Assembly (NCBI RefSeq): GCF_009835145.1
Contig: NZ_APKE01000001.1
Coordinates: 1 to 64,000, forward strand
Direction: 5' to 3'
DNA from: Profundibacterium mesophilum KAUST100406-0324
Lineage (GTDB): Bacteria; Pseudomonadota; Alphaproteobacteria; Rhodobacterales; Rhodobacteraceae
Length of the DNA: 64,000 nucleotides
A program made the position numbers and the translations under genes. A model generated the notes under the pieces. The model was not told the DNA's origin, searched no databases, and saw only the letters and a program-made list of their open reading frames with translations. Shown piece after piece: positions 30,754-39,213 of this stretch (the stretch's first letter is position 1; every line of letters starts with the position of its first letter).

Positions 30754-32366
30754 ACCGGCACCGCCTCATCGCGGATCAGCTTCCAGTTGATCGCATCGAG
30801 CAGCGCCTCGAAACTGGCATCGACGATATTGGCCGACACCCCGACCGTGGACCAGCGTCGGCCAGCGCCATCCTCGCTGTCAATGACGACCCGCGTGACC
30901 GCCTCGGTGCCGCCCTGCGTGATCCTCACCTTGAAATCCACGAGCCGCAGATCGTCGATATGCTTCTGATAGGGGCCGAGATCCTTGGCCAGCGCCTTGG
31001 CAAGCGCGTTGACGGGCCCGCGATCCGACCCCGAGGCGTCGAGGCTTTCGCTGACCGACAGGACCTTCTGCGCGCCGATCTTCACCACGACGACGGCCTC
31101 CGACAGGCTGACCATCCGGTCATACTTGTTCTTGCGACGCTCGATGCTCACCCTGTAACGCTTGATGTCGAAGAATCGTGGAAGCATCCCGAGATGCGCG
31201 CGCGCGACCAGCTCGAAACTCGCCTGCGCCGTGTCATAGGAATATCCCCGCTCCTCGCGGGCTTTGACATCCTCGAGAATGCTCTCGAGCGCCGGGTCTC
31301 CCTTATGCGCCTGCAGCCCCATCTCGCCCAGACGGCGCAGCAGGTTCGACTGTCCCGCCTGGTTCGACATCGGGATGATCCGTGCATTGCCCACGTCCTC
31401 CGGCGTGACATGCTCGTAGGTCGAGGGATCCTTCAGGATCGCGCTGGCATGCAGGCCCGCCTTGTGGGCAAAGGCCGATGCGCCGACATAGGGCGCACTG
31501 CGCCGGGGCACCCGGTTGAGGATGTCATCAAGGCTCCGGCTCATCCGCGTGATCTGCGTGAGCGCCTGCGCCCCCACGCCGATCTCGTAGCGGCTGCGAT
31601 AGGGCTCCTTGAGCAATAGCGTCGGGATCAGCGTCGTCAGGTTGGCATTCCCGCAGCGCTCGCCGAGACCGTTCAGCGTCCCCTGGATCTGCCGCACGCC
31701 CGCATCGATCGCCGCCAGGCTGCAGGCGGCGGCGTTTCCGGTATCGTCATGGGCATGGATGCCGAGATGATCGCCGGGAATGCCCCGCGCGATCACCTCG
31801 GCGCAGATCGCACCGATCCGCGCCGGCAGGACACCCCCGTTCGTATCGCACAGCACGATCCAACGGGCGCCCGCGTCCAGCGCCGCGCGCAGGCAGTCGA
31901 ACGCGTAATCGGCATCCGCCTCCCAGCCATCGAAGAAATGCTCCGCGTCGAAGAGTGCCTCGCGCCCCTGCGCCACGACATGGGCGATCGAGCGGGAGAT
32001 GTTGTCGAGATTTTCCTCGAGCGTGATCCCGAGAGCCGTGCGTACGTGAAAGACATGGGCCTTGCCAACGAGACAGACCGCCGGCGTGCGCGCGTTCAGC
32101 ACCGCGCCCAGAACCTCGTCGTTTTCCGCCGAGCGGCCCGACCGTTTCGTCATCCCGAACGCGGTCATCACCGCCCGCATCGCGGACGCCGTCTCGAAGA
32201 ACGCGCTATCCGTGGGATTGGCCCCCGGCCAGCCGCCCTCGACGTAATCCACCCCCAGCTCATCGAGCATACCGGCAATGCGGCCCTTCTCGGCGGTGGA
32301 GAACTGGACCCCCTGCGTCTGCTGCCCGTCGCGCAGCGTGGTGTCGTATAGGTAGAGACGCTCCAC
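30750..32366 (-). CDS. cimA: (R)-citramalate synthase
   Basis: Condenses acetyl-CoA and pyruvate to citramalate, giving 2-oxobutyrate for isoleucine without threonine. The 538-residue protein has the HMGL-like TIM barrel with DTTLRDGQQ (residues 8-16), the metal-binding HAHDDTGNA and NGLGERCGNA motifs, and a C-terminal regulatory LeuA dimer domain (about 390-538). DTTLRDGQQTQGV and the overall length place it with CimA rather than LeuA or homocitrate synthase. Translation starts at GTG 32366 with AAGGA about 12 bases upstream. It is coupled to the NDUFAF6-like gene. Confidence 0.9.
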   Translation of the reverse strand: MERLYLYDTTLRDGQQTQGVQFSTAEKGRIAGMLDELGVDYVEGGWPGANPTDSAFFETASAMRAVMTAFGMTKRSGRSAENDEVLGAVLNARTPAVCLVGKAHVFHVRTALGITLEENLDNISRSIAHVVAQGREALFDAEHFFDGWEADADYAFDCLRAALDAGARWIVLCDTNGGVLPARIGAICAEVIARGIPGDHLGIHAHDDTGNAAACSLAAIDAGVRQIQGTLNGLGERCGNANLTTLIPTLLLKEPYRSRYEIGVGAQALTQITRMSRSLDDILNRVPRRSAPYVGASAFAHKAGLHASAILKDPSTYEHVTPEDVGNARIIPMSNQAGQSNLLRRLGEMGLQAHKGDPALESILEDVKAREERGYSYDTAQASFELVARAHLGMLPRFFDIKRYRVSIERRKNKYDRMVSLSEAVVVVKIGAQKVLSVSESLDASGSDRGPVNALAKALAKDLGPYQKHIDDLRLVDFKVRITQGGTEAVTRVVIDSEDGAGRRWSTVGVSANIVDASFEALLDAINWKLIRDEAVPV

Positions 32367-32707
32367 GATCAGCTATCCTTCATCTTCGTCCCAAATACCT
32401 CGGGGGAGCCGTATCCGCAGGATGCGGGCGGGGGCGGAGCCCCCCTTCCGGAATGCCGCGCGCGCCGCGGCCGAACGTCGACCGCCCCCCGGGCCGCGAC
32501 CCTGTGTCCACGATGACGGCGCCCCGACGCGGCCGGGCGAGCTTGCGCCCGCTTTCTGCTCGCCTTGCAGGGAGCCCGTCAACCGATTCGCGCGCCATGT
32601 TGCCCGCACGCTGCCAATGCGCGATGCCGGGGCGCCCATCATTTCCATTTACCTTTCGCCACGAGCGTCTAGCCTCGTCGCAGTCAACCCTGAGGAGGTA
32701 TCACACC
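32367..32707. other. Divergent intergenic region cimA / acetamidase-family gene
   Basis: 341 bases without a convincing gene. It must hold both promoters but no clear -35/-10 pair is visible. A small GC hairpin (GGGGGC at 32430-32435 with GCCCCC at 32439-32444) lies near the cimA side. A strong GAGGAGGT ribosome site at the right end serves the plus-strand gene. The short open frames here are not supported. Confidence 0.5.
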
Positions 32708-34033
32708 ATGCCCGACGGAAACGCTCCCGCCACGACCAGCCCCCGGCGCAGCATCGTGGTGCAGGAATTCACCAACAGCGTCCTCGATCCGAACCAGCCG
32801 ATGCTCGGCCCGGTGCAGGATGGCGGCACGATCATCGCCAATACCGCGCCCGGCTGCTGGGGACCGATGATCACCCCCCGCCTGCGCGGCGGGCACGAGG
32901 TGACCCGGCCCGTCTTCGTCGAGGGCGCGGAGATCGGCGACGGGGTCGCCATCCGCATCCGCGACATCACCGTGACATCCTCGGCCACCGCGTCGGGCCA
33001 TGACAGCTCGCCCGAGGGTTTCTGCCTCGGCGATCCCTATGTCGCCGCGCGCTGCCCCGAATGCGACACCGTCTGGCCCGAGACCCATATCGAAGGCAGC
33101 GGCGGGAAATCGGTGCGCTGCGATGCCTGCGGCAATCCCGTCACCCCCTTCGAGATCGTCCACGGCTATACCGTGGCCTTCGATGACACCCGCAATGTCG
33201 GCCTGACCCTGCCGCGCAAGGCCGCCGATGCCATTGCCGAGCGGGCCGAGCATTACGCCGCCCTGCCCGACGGAAGCCGGCAGCATTCGATCCTGCATTA
33301 CGCCCCGTCGGACATGCCCGGCACGCTCGTCAGGATGCGCCCCTTCATGGGACAGCTCGGCAGCTGCCCCTCGATGCCCATGCCAGACAGCCATAACGCC
33401 GGAGATTTCGGCGCTTTCCTGGTCGGGGCGCCGCATGATTACGCCATCACGCCCGAAGAGCTCGCCGAGCACAAGACCGACGGACACATGGACATCGATG
33501 CCGTGCGTGCCGGCGCTATCCTGATCGCCCCGGTCAAGGTGCGCGGCGCCGGCATCTATATGGGTGACATGCATGCCGCCCAGGGCGACGGCGAGATCGC
33601 CGGGCACACGATGGACGTTTCGGGAAGCGTCACGCTGCAGGTCGAGGTCGTGAAGGACTATCCGCTCGATGGTCCGGTCCTGTTTCCCCTTGAAGAGGAC
33701 CTGCCACCGCTCGCCCGCCCCTTCAGCGCGGCCGAGCTTGCAAAGGGGCAGCGCCTCGCTGAACGCTGGTCCACCGGCAAGATCGCGCCCCTCGCGCCGA
33801 TCTCGGTCATCGGAACGGCCGCCAACCTGAACGACGCGATCGAGAACGGCCTCGCGCGGGCCGCACGGCTGCTCGACATGACCGTGGCCGAGGTGCGCAA
33901 CCGCGCGACGGTCAACGGGGCCATCGAGATCGGCCGGGCCCCCGGCGTCATCCAGGTAACCTTCCTGGTCCCGCTGGACCGGCTCGACGCGGTCAAGCTG
34001 GGCGATTACGCGCGGGAGCAATACGGGCTCTGA
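32708..34033 (+). CDS. Acetamidase/formamidase family protein with zinc-ribbon-like insert
   Basis: Predicted metal-dependent amidase of the FmdA/AmdA family, 441 residues. The family core is visible in the N-terminal TIIANTAPGCWGPM block, GDGVAIRIRDI, and the central DSHNAGDFG and GDMHAAQGDGEIAG motifs, which hold the expected metal and catalytic residues. Unusually, CPEC (116-119) and CDAC (138-141) form a four-cysteine zinc-ribbon pattern within the N-terminal half. No signal peptide. ATG at 32708 has the strongest ribosome site seen in the window (GAGGAGGT). No urea, amide or FmdB-type gene is adjacent, so substrate is unknown. Confidence 0.85.
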   Translation: MPDGNAPATTSPRRSIVVQEFTNSVLDPNQPMLGPVQDGGTIIANTAPGCWGPMITPRLRGGHEVTRPVFVEGAEIGDGVAIRIRDITVTSSATASGHDSSPEGFCLGDPYVAARCPECDTVWPETHIEGSGGKSVRCDACGNPVTPFEIVHGYTVAFDDTRNVGLTLPRKAADAIAERAEHYAALPDGSRQHSILHYAPSDMPGTLVRMRPFMGQLGSCPSMPMPDSHNAGDFGAFLVGAPHDYAITPEELAEHKTDGHMDIDAVRAGAILIAPVKVRGAGIYMGDMHAAQGDGEIAGHTMDVSGSVTLQVEVVKDYPLDGPVLFPLEEDLPPLARPFSAAELAKGQRLAERWSTGKIAPLAPISVIGTAANLNDAIENGLARAARLLDMTVAEVRNRATVNGAIEIGRAPGVIQVTFLVPLDRLDAVKLGDYAREQYGL

Positions 34034-34122
34034 GCGCCCGCGGGGGAGTCCTTCCTGCCGGTGGCCGGGTGATGCCCCCCGCGCCCGCCGTCAACGTGCA
34101 GTGCACTGCGCCGTCGACCATC

Positions 34123-34160
34123 TGCCCGCCTGCAGGCCCCAAGGGGCACGCGGGCGGGCA
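34123..34160 (+). terminator. Hairpin between convergent genes
   Basis: An 11-bp outer stem (34123-34133 with 34150-34160) plus an inner GCCCC/GGGGC stem lies between the acetamidase-family gene and cysS. One pair is T-G on the plus strand but would be A-C on the minus strand, so the structure is better in plus-strand RNA. No T-run. The rest of the 134-base gap holds a 12-bp palindrome at 34098-34109. Confidence 0.45.
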
Positions 34161-34167
34161 CGAGGGC

Positions 34168-35601
34168 TCAGCGATGGGGTGCGAGCTTTTCGGGATCGAA
34201 ATCCGGCCCGGCGCTCCAACCCGATTCGGCACCGATATCCGTGACCCGGACATCCGCCGCCGACAGGATATCGCGCACCGCATCGGCCTCGGCGAAATCC
34301 TTGCGGGCCCGCGCGTCCCGGCGCCGCGCAAGAAGCGCCTCGACCGTCTGCGCGATCCACGGCTCGAGCGCGGCATCGCCGCCGGCATCGTCCTGTGCGA
34401 GCGTTTCCCAGTCCGGCGCGAGACCCAGCAGCTCGAGCCCATGCGCGAAGGGGGCCAGCGCCTCGGCCGTGCGTCCCTTCGACAGGACATGAAGCCTTGC
34501 GAGCGCGCCGGGCGTGTTGATGTCGTTGGCCAGGACCCCGAGGAACTCGGCATCGGGGCGCCAGGCCCCGGCCCGCGCGAGCGCCGCGTTCAGTTCGGGA
34601 CCGAAACCGTGACGCCGCAGCAGATCGTGCCAGCGGCGCAGCGTCTCCTGCGCCTCGCCGCGCTTCTCCTCGGTCCAGTCCATCGGCTTGCGGTAATGGG
34701 TCGAGAGCATGACCAGCCGGATCACCTGACCGGGTATGCCCCGCTCCAGGAGCGCGCGCGCCGTGAAGAAATTGCCAAGGGACTTGGACATCTTGCGCCC
34801 TTCCACCTGCAACATCTCGTTATGCAGCCAGACACGCGCGAATTCGCCATCCGGATGAGCGCAGCGGGATTGGGCGATCTCGTTCTCGTGGTGGGGAAAT
34901 TGCAGATCGTTCCCGCCCGCATGAATGTCGAAGCTTTCCCCGAGCAGCTCGTAGCTCATCGCCGAGCATTCGATATGCCAACCCGGCCGCCCCCGGCCCC
35001 AGGGGCTCTCCCAACCCGGAACATCCCCCACCGAAGGCTTCCACAGCACGAAATCCATGGGATTGCGCTTGTAAGGCGCGATCTCGACACGGGCACCCGC
35101 GATCATGTCGTCAAGGCTGCGCCCCGACAACGCGCCATATTCCTCGAAGCTCTCGACCGCGAAGAGGACATGACCCTCCGCCTCATAGGCATGGCCGCCT
35201 GCAATCAGCGTCCCGATCATCTCGACCATCTGCGCGATATAGGCGGTCGCGCGGGGCGCGTGGTCGGGCGGCAGGTTTCCCAGCGCTGCCATGTCCTCGG
35301 CATACCACGCGCAGGTCTCGTCCGCGATCTGCGCGATGTCGCGTCCGGTCTGGGAGGCACGGGCGTTAATCTTGTCGTCGACATCGGTGATGTTGCGCAC
35401 GTAGGTGACGTGATCGGCCCCGTAAACATGTCGCAGGAGGCGCACCAGGACGTCGATTACGATGGCCGGCCGTGCGTTGCCGAGATGCGCGCGGTCATAA
35501 ACGGTCGGCCCGCACAGGTAGATCCCGACATTGCCCGGATCGATCGGCTCGAAGCTTACCTTCCGGCGGGTGCGCGTGTTGTGCAGCTTGATCTCGGTCA
35601 T
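34168..35601 (-). CDS. cysS: Cysteinyl-tRNA synthetase
   Basis: Class I aminoacyl-tRNA synthetase charging tRNA-Cys in the cytoplasm. The 477-residue protein has the zinc cysteine C30 followed by [14 protein letters not shown] with the HIGH-equivalent HLGN at 39-42, the further zinc-site residues in [10 protein letters not shown] and [13 protein letters not shown], and KMSKSLGNF as the second ATP motif. The C-terminal DALR-type helical domain is present. AAGGA precedes ATG at 35601. Monocistronic as far as can be seen. Confidence 0.97.
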   Translation of the reverse strand: MTEIKLHNTRTRRKVSFEPIDPGNVGIYLCGPTVYDRAHLGNARPAIVIDVLVRLLRHVYGADHVTYVRNITDVDDKINARASQTGRDIAQIADETCAWYAEDMAALGNLPPDHAPRATAYIAQMVEMIGTLIAGGHAYEAEGHVLFAVESFEEYGALSGRSLDDMIAGARVEIAPYKRNPMDFVLWKPSVGDVPGWESPWGRGRPGWHIECSAMSYELLGESFDIHAGGNDLQFPHHENEIAQSRCAHPDGEFARVWLHNEMLQVEGRKMSKSLGNFFTARALLERGIPGQVIRLVMLSTHYRKPMDWTEEKRGEAQETLRRWHDLLRRHGFGPELNAALARAGAWRPDAEFLGVLANDINTPGALARLHVLSKGRTAEALAPFAHGLELLGLAPDWETLAQDDAGGDAALEPWIAQTVEALLARRRDARARKDFAEADAVRDILSAADVRVTDIGAESGWSAGPDFDPEKLAPHR

Positions 35602-35696
35602 GCCCTGTCCTTCCTGTTCGCCCCGGCCTTAGCAAGTTCCGGCGGGCGGGGAAACGGCCCAAAGCCGCGCCGGCGCCCGTCACCCGGCAACGAGAA

Positions 35697-35721
35697 GGGG
35701 GCACGCCATCGGCGCACCCCC
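35697..35721 (-). terminator. Terminator-like hairpin downstream of the omp gene
   Basis: Arms 35697-35707 and 35711-35721 pair over 11 positions with a 3-base loop. Two positions are C/A mismatches in plus-strand RNA but G-U pairs in minus-strand RNA, so the hairpin favours the minus strand, where it follows the omp stop codon by 32 bases. TTCTCGTT follows on that strand, a weak T-tract. Confidence 0.6.
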
Positions 35722-35753
35722 TCCAGGTCAAGCAAGATCGCGGGTTGTGCGGA

Positions 35754-36410
35754 TCAGAACTTGTAGGCGACTTTCGCCTGAACGGTCGTCACGTCGGCAT
35801 CGATGCCGGTGTCGTCGAAATCGTCGAAGCCGTTGTAGTTGACTTCGCCGCCGACGATCACGTTGTCGGTGATGGCATAATCAACGCCCACGCCGACGAC
35901 GTAGCCGGTGTCCTCATAGGAGATGTCGTTGAAATCGGCTTCGGCATAGGCGACGCCGGCAACGCCGTAGACCAGGGTGCGGCCGGCATCATAGCCGAAC
36001 TTCGCCTTCAGCTGGTGCAGGCTGTCAACTTCGGCATTGGTGATGCTGCCGTCGTTGTTGTCCTGGTCGAAGTCGAGGTTGCCGGCGTTCAGGGCCAGCT
36101 CGGCGCCGGCGACGAAGGAACCGAAATCGTAGAGGTAGGCAGCGTTGACGCCACCGATCGCACCATTCGCATCCGTGTCGTCGAAGAAGTTGAACTCTTC
36201 GTTCGCTTCATCTTCGATGCCGTCGAAATCGAGGTTCAGCGCGCCGTAGCCAACCTGCGCACCGGCATAGGCGCCGGTCCAGTTGAAGCCGGCAGCCATC
36301 GGGGCGGCGGGCGTGAAGACCGGGGCTTCGACCGGGGCGGGGCTGACATTGCCGGCGAAAGCGGGGGCGGCAGCGACGGCAGCGACGGCTGCAAGAGCAA
36401 TATATTTCAT
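35754..36410 (-). CDS. Outer-membrane beta-barrel protein (porin-like, OmpA-like barrel)
   Basis: Predicted 218-residue outer-membrane protein. It has a signal peptide (MKYIALAAVAAVAAAPAFA, cleavage after residue 19), a short alanine/proline linker, then about eight alternating amphipathic strands rich in aspartate, glycine and aromatic residues, and ends in phenylalanine, the outer-membrane insertion signal. No peptidoglycan-binding OmpA C-terminal domain is present, so it resembles the small porin-like barrel proteins of alphaproteobacteria. AGGAGA precedes ATG at 36410. Function beyond a surface barrel is unknown. Confidence 0.85.
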   Translation of the reverse strand: MKYIALAAVAAVAAAPAFAGNVSPAPVEAPVFTPAAPMAAGFNWTGAYAGAQVGYGALNLDFDGIEDEANEEFNFFDDTDANGAIGGVNAAYLYDFGSFVAGAELALNAGNLDFDQDNNDGSITNAEVDSLHQLKAKFGYDAGRTLVYGVAGVAYAEADFNDISYEDTGYVVGVGVDYAITDNVIVGGEVNYNGFDDFDDTGIDADVTTVQAKVAYKF

Positions 36411-36943
36411 GGAGGTCTCTCCTAGTTACTGTATCGCCCGGCGCGGTTGCGGTGCGGGCTCGACCCCCTTTACGCGCAAAAGCGCCGGTTGTTCCAACCC
36501 CGACTGCGCATATCAGCTATGATCCGCTGGCATGCCGGCGGAAAAATGCCGCCATGCGGCATGTTGGACGATCACGTCTTCTGGAGGCGCGGCACCGAGG
36601 CCACAGGATCGATCCGATAATGACGCCAAAGCGAAATTTGATCCGCAAATTGGAACTTTTTTTTCGCACCGGCACAAGGGGCAATGATACCGGCCTCGGC
36701 GAATAACGACCAAGGGCAGTGCAGCGCGGGAAGATTCTCGAAGAGCAAGGCGGATGTGGGTGAGCGGCGTAGGGCGGAACCGGCACCCCGCAACACGCGG
36801 GTTTCGCGAAGGGGTCATGCACCGGGCAAGGCAGCCGCCGTCCATCCCGCATAAGGGGCGCACAGCCTCCATAAAGCGCGTGCCGATGCCGGAGCGGGCG
36901 GCGAAGGGCCGGCATGATCCTGCCTGCGCCGCGAGGCGGCGGA
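36411..36943. other. 533-base intergenic region with AT-rich segment
   Basis: No convincing protein gene lies between omp and the ABC-F gene, although overlapping GC-driven frames exist. The region holds an unusually AT-rich stretch at about 36610-36665, a hairpin with a perfect 7-bp outer stem (CATGCCG at 36531-36537, CGGCATG at 36557-36563), another 7-bp inverted repeat at 36886-36892/36909-36915 about 30 bases after the ABC-F stop, and a run of eight T at 36657-36664. The minus-strand omp promoter must be in its left part. A small RNA on the plus strand is possible. Confidence 0.5.
36626..36664 (+). terminator. Candidate intrinsic terminator with T8 tract
   Basis: CCAAaGCG (36626-36633) can pair with CGCaaaTTGG (36644-36653), or AATTTG with CAAATT, followed three bases later by TTTTTTTT (36657-36664). 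The stem is weak but the T-run is the longest in the window. No plus-strand gene precedes it, hence the small-RNA suggestion; on the minus strand the same bases would be an A-tract upstream of omp. Confidence 0.3.
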
Positions 36944-38755
36944 TCAGCCCTCGGCCCGCTCCTCGAGTGCAAGCCATTCCTCCTCGGCGGCCGAAAGGGC
37001 CGCCTGCCTTTCGGCCAGCGCCTCGGTGGCCTTGCGGAACTTCATCGGCGCCGCGTCGAAAAGTGCCGGATCGGCCAGGAGTTCGGTCAATTTCGCGATT
37101 TCCGCCTCGAGACGCGCGATCTCGTCGGGCAGCGCCTTGAGCCTGTGGCTTTCGGTGAAGCTGAGCTTCGGCGTGGTTTTCTGGGCCGGGGGCGCATCCT
37201 TGCGGGGAGCCGCAGGCTTGCCGCTTGCCGCCGGTGCCGTCTCCTCCTTCGGCCTCTGGTTCTGGTAATCCGACCAGCCGCCCGGATAGATCATCGCCCG
37301 CCCGTCGCCTTCCATGGCCACGGTCATCGTCGCCGTCCGGTCGAGAAAATCGCGATCGTGGCTGACCAGAAGGACGGTGCCGTCATATTCGCCCAGCAGG
37401 TCCTGCAAAAGGTCGAGCGTCTCGATATCGAGATCGTTGGTCGGCTCGTCGAGCACGAGAAGGTTCGATTGCCGCGCCATGATCCGTGCAAGCAGGAGCC
37501 GCGCCTTCTCGCCCCCCGACAGCGCCCTGACCGGCGCGCGCGCCTGTGCCTCGCTGAAGAGGAAATCCTTGAGGTAGCCGACGACATGGCGGGGCGTGCC
37601 GCGCACCATCACTTGGTCGGCATTGCCCGAGACGCGCATCTCGGGCGTACCGGTCAGGCTTTCCCAAAGCGTCATGTCGGGGTCGAGCTGCGCACGGGCC
37701 TGGTCGAAGACCGCGATCTCGAGATTGGTGCCGAGCTGGATCGTGCCGTCATCTGGCGCGATTTCGCCAGTCAGCATCTTGAGCAAGGTCGTCTTGCCTG
37801 CGCCGTTCGGCCCGACGAAGGCCACGCGGTCGCCGCGCTGGATGCGGATGGAAAACGGATCGAGGATGGTGCGATCGCCGAATGACTTGGAGATCTCCTT
37901 GGCCTCGATCACCCTCTTGCCGCTCGTGCTTCCCGCCTCAAGTGCCATCTCGGCCGTACCCTGGCGCCGGATCATGGAGGCGCGATCCTCGCGCAGCGCG
38001 GCGAGCGCACGCACCCGGCCCTGGTTGCGCTTGCGCCGCGCGCTGATCCCCTCGACCGCCCAGCGGGCCTCGGCCTTGATCTTGCGATCGAGCTTGTGCC
38101 GGGCGATGTCCTCCTCCTCCCAGATCTTGTCACGCCATTCCTCGAAACCGTCGAAGCCGGTCTCCTGGCGGCGCACCCCGCCACGGTCGATCCACAAGGT
38201 GGCCCGTGTGAGGTTCCTGAGGAAAGCCCTGTCATGGCTGATGATGACATAGGCGGTGCGGGTGGACTTGAGCTGTTGCTCGAGCCAGTGGATCGCATGG
38301 ATGTCGAGATGGTTCGTCGGCTCGTCGAGAAGCATCAGCTCGGGCGCCTCGGCAAGAAGCTTGGCCAGGGCCGCGCGCCGCCGCTCGCCGCCCGACGCGG
38401 TCGCGACGGGTCGATCGGGATCGAACTTGAGCCCCTCGGCCGCCATCTCGACCTTGTAGCTCTCGGCCGGATCGAGTCCGCTCGCGGCGAACTCGCCCAG
38501 CGTCTCGAAGCCCGCCATTTCCGGCTCCTGCTCCATGTAGCCGACCGCGACGCCCGGCGGGATCGCGCGCTCGCCGCGATCGGGCAGGACCAGGCCGGCC
38601 ATCACCTTCATCAAGGTGGACTTGCCGGAGCCGTTGCGGCCTACCAGGGCCACCCGGTCGCTGGGCTGGACGACCAGGTCGAGGCCACTGAATACGGGAT
38701 CGCCGCCGAATGTCAGGGCGATGTCGGAAAGCTGGAGGAGGGGTGCGCGTGCCAT
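36944..38755 (-). CDS. ABC-F family ATPase (Uup-type)
   Basis: Soluble protein of 603 residues with two ABC cassettes and no membrane segment, acting on the ribosome or on DNA structures in known Uup relatives. Walker A motifs are GRNGSGKST (39-47) and GPNGAGKTT (about 320), each with an LSGGE/SGGER-type signature and LLDEPTNHLDI or VLDEPTNDLDI Walker B motif. The inter-domain linker is basic and helical (about 215-270). The C-terminal tail (about 520-603) is alanine/proline-rich then coiled-coil, as in Uup rather than EttA. Stands alone between two non-coding gaps. Confidence 0.9.
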   Translation of the reverse strand: MARAPLLQLSDIALTFGGDPVFSGLDLVVQPSDRVALVGRNGSGKSTLMKVMAGLVLPDRGERAIPPGVAVGYMEQEPEMAGFETLGEFAASGLDPAESYKVEMAAEGLKFDPDRPVATASGGERRRAALAKLLAEAPELMLLDEPTNHLDIHAIHWLEQQLKSTRTAYVIISHDRAFLRNLTRATLWIDRGGVRRQETGFDGFEEWRDKIWEEEDIARHKLDRKIKAEARWAVEGISARRKRNQGRVRALAALREDRASMIRRQGTAEMALEAGSTSGKRVIEAKEISKSFGDRTILDPFSIRIQRGDRVAFVGPNGAGKTTLLKMLTGEIAPDDGTIQLGTNLEIAVFDQARAQLDPDMTLWESLTGTPEMRVSGNADQVMVRGTPRHVVGYLKDFLFSEAQARAPVRALSGGEKARLLLARIMARQSNLLVLDEPTNDLDIETLDLLQDLLGEYDGTVLLVSHDRDFLDRTATMTVAMEGDGRAMIYPGGWSDYQNQRPKEETAPAASGKPAAPRKDAPPAQKTTPKLSFTESHRLKALPDEIARLEAEIAKLTELLADPALFDAAPMKFRKATEALAERQAALSAAEEEWLALEERAEG

Positions 38756-38813
38756 GAGCGCCAGCTAGGGGGCGCGGGGCGCGAGGTCAACTGCGCTTTT
38801 GCCGCGCGGCGCG

Positions 38814-39116
38814 TCAGGCTTGCGGCGCGGCGGCCAAGACGATGGTGGCCCCGATGATGACCGCACAGAGCGCAAGACCGAGCAGGGTGCACCCGACCAA
38901 CCTGCGCCCGAAGGGTTGTTTGCGGGTCTTATGACGCGCGAGATGCCCGGCAAGAAGCGCGCCGGCGCCCCCGCCCAGCGCCGCGAGACGCAGCAGGCGT
39001 GCCTCCGGGATCCGCCGCCGCCCGCGCCGGGCCGCGCGCTTGTCGATCACCATCATCAGTCCCGCCCAGAGGTTTAGCGCGGCAATCGCGGCGATCGCGG
39101 CTCCCGAGAAGGCCAT
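38814..39116 (-). CDS. DUF1294 membrane protein
   Basis: Small inner-membrane protein of about 100 residues. The DUF1294 core is visible: an N-terminal hydrophobic helix, DKRAARRGRRRIPEARL, GGGAGALLAGHLARHKTRK, then a second hydrophobic helix. Start is uncertain: ATG at 39116 gives 100 residues; ATG at 39134 would add six. Neither has a clear ribosome site. It lies 97 bases after olsB on the same strand. Function unknown in all relatives. Confidence 0.8.
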   Translation of the reverse strand: MAFSGAAIAAIAALNLWAGLMMVIDKRAARRGRRRIPEARLLRLAALGGGAGALLAGHLARHKTRKQPFGRRLVGCTLLGLALCAVIIGATIVLAAAPQA

Positions 39117-39213
39117 CACGCCGCCCTGCCCCATGGACGCGAGGCGGGCCACGGTGCCGGCATCGGGGGCGCTCCGGCCCTGATCGAGGGGGCGCGGCGC
39201 CGGCGCAGGGCGA

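Noticed and set aside
30398-30769. Carotenoid-pathway reading of the squalene/phytoene synthase-like gene
   Set aside because: No other crt gene is nearby and the first aspartate-rich motif is missing.
34098-34109. Perfect 12-bp palindrome GCAGTGCACTGC
   Set aside because: Between convergent genes with no promoter in reach, so an operator role is unlikely; kept only as a note.
36513-36977. 154-residue minus-strand frames in the omp/ABC-F gap
   Set aside because: Two overlapping frames in the same strand, arginine- and proline-rich, no ribosome site and no domain; non-coding is more likely.
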